Assembly (NCBI GenBank): GCA_947632135.1
Contig: CANRNZ010000006.1
Coordinates: 1-37,557 of the forward strand
DNA: 37,557 bases
Direction: 5' to 3'
Origin: an uncultured Clostridia bacterium
Lineage (GTDB): Bacteria > Bacillota > Clostridia > Oscillospirales > CAG-272
Within the stretch, counting starts at the first letter, position 1. Every line of letters begins with the position of its first letter. The notes below the pieces were generated by a model that was not told the DNA's origin, made no database searches, and saw only the letters and a program-made list of their open reading frames with translations. Below are positions 36,329-37,557 of the stretch, in pieces. The translations under genes and the position numbers were made by a program.

Positions 36329-37180
36329 GTGGCAGAGTTGAAAAAGAAAAAAGAAAATATAATAGACGATAGCGAGCGCAAAACTCAGGACATGAGCGCG
36401 GTGCGTGACTACGACGGCGAAAAGTCGAACTCGGCAAAATTCGTCGAGTATATCGGGGACGACTACAAGGACGAACCCGCAGTCGATAACAGCATAGAGG
36501 GGCGCGCCGCAAACATCTGGTATCACTATAAGTGGCATATAATCATCTCACTGTTTTTTGCCGCCGTCCTCTTTGTCGGGATATCTCAGATAGCGACGAG
36601 GGAAAGGTACGATTTTTCGGTAATGTATTCGGGGCCGACAGTCATCGCCGACGAAAACGCCGAGTCACTCGCCGACGCGCTGTCGGACGTAATAAAGAAC
36701 GACGTCAACGGCGACGGAAAAACAAAGGTCAAAATCTACTCGTTCGCATATTGGTCCGAGGCGCAAATCGAGGAGAGAAAGAAGGCGGGACTGAACGTCG
36801 ACTACAGCGCGAACAGGGACGCCAAGACAAACTTCGACAATATGATTTTTACGGGCGAGTGCGGAATAATGTTCCTCGACTACGACCTGTTTGCCGCAGT
36901 CAGGGATTCGGGAGGGCTCGTCACTCTCGAGGACGCGCTCGGATATAAGCCCGAGGGGGCGCTTGACGAATACGGAATAAGGCTTTCGGATATCAAAGCG
37001 TATAACGTTTACAGCGCGTTTCGGCTTATGCCGTCGGACACTGTCGTCTGCCTTCGCGGGGTGTCGACTGTCGGCGGAGTTTTCTCGTCGAAGAAGAAAG
37101 CGGAGGAGCTTTTCGAGGAGAGCAAAAAGTCCTTCGCGGCGCTTGTCGGCGCGCAGAATTTCGAGGGGGACGGAGAGTAA
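36329..37180 (+). CDS. Single-TM membrane-anchored protein of unknown function
   Basis: Hydrophobic segment HIIISLFFAAVLFVGISQI followed by extracellular domain; start GTG 36329 or TTG 36338. Confidence 0.7.
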   Translation: MAELKKKKENIIDDSERKTQDMSAVRDYDGEKSNSAKFVEYIGDDYKDEPAVDNSIEGRAANIWYHYKWHIIISLFFAAVLFVGISQIATRERYDFSVMYSGPTVIADENAESLADALSDVIKNDVNGDGKTKVKIYSFAYWSEAQIEERKKAGLNVDYSANRDAKTNFDNMIFTGECGIMFLDYDLFAAVRDSGGLVTLEDALGYKPEGALDEYGIRLSDIKAYNVYSAFRLMPSDTVVCLRGVSTVGGVFSSKKKAEELFEESKKSFAALVGAQNFEGDGE

Positions 37181-37203
37181 TTTCAAAAGCTTTCGCGCTC
37201 AAT

Positions 37204-37557
37204 GTTCGCACAGACCCAACACAAAAGTTTTCGCCCGCCTCATCGCGAGGCACAGACTCTCTACGAAAGTTTTGCTCAAGCTTTTTTAAAAGCTTGCGGG
37301 GTCGAGGGGCAGAGCCCTCGTCGCGCTCCGCAGAGCGCGAAAGCTCCGATACGCGTTCTTTTTGCAAAGCTTTTTCTTGCGCTTCTGAGTCAAGAAAAAG
37401 CGTCCGGCGGTTAGCACAAAGGAAAATCGCGGGGCAAAAACTTCAAAAAGCCTCCCCTGAAAGGGGAGACTCTGACCACTGACCACTGACCACTTCAGAA
37501 ACTAACTTTTCTGACGCTTTTCTTTGACGCAATCGGCCGGGAGAAAAGCTTCAAAAG
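37204..37557. repeat. Dispersed modular repeat, copy 5 (opposite arm order, runs off the window)
   Basis: GTTCGCACAGACCCAACACAAAAGTTTTCGCCCGCC, arm B first, then hairpin/heptamer, then inverted arm A. Confidence 0.85.
37451..37495. repeat. Hairpin-heptamer module, copy 3 (short)
   Basis: CCTCCCCTGAAAGGGGAGACTCT(GACCACT)3. Confidence 0.85.

Overview
The window looks like a chromosomal segment from a low-GC-lineage, endospore-forming Clostridia-type bacterium (inference from gene content). Its core (about 11.4-27.6 kb) is the complete S10-spc-alpha ribosomal protein superoperon: rpsJ, rplC, rplD, rplW, rplB, rpsS, rplV, rpsC, rplP, rpmC, rpsQ, rplN, rplX, rplE, rpsZ, rpsH, rplF, rplR, rpsE, rpmD, rplO, secY, adk, map, a KOW protein, infA, rpmJ, rpsM, rpsK, rpsD, rpoA, rplQ. 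The left flank has tandem solute-binding lipoproteins, a Ca/Na antiporter, tRNA-Glu, a GT2-GtrA fusion, a SPOCS/DUF3794-LysM spore protein and an ABC-F ATPase. The right flank has an AI-2E/YtvI-type permease, two cyclophilins, an Asp-box sialidase-like protein, three paralogous small lipoproteins next to a putative secreted Cys-His hydrolase, a PdaA-like deacetylase and a membrane-anchored hypothetical. The most unusual content is non-coding: (i) a modular inverted-arm repeat family of about 340-500 bp, in five loci directly abutting gene ends; (ii) a nested hairpin/heptamer module (AGTGGTC)n; (iii) a 167-bp element with inverted termini filled with short-stem hairpins; (iv) a multi-hairpin junction upstream of the ribosomal operon promoter; (v) hairpin elements inside intercistronic gaps of the ribosomal operon. 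The lipoprotein/hydrolase cluster is a candidate effector-immunity-like or surface-remodelling module. No searches or folding programs were run; all structures were read by eye.
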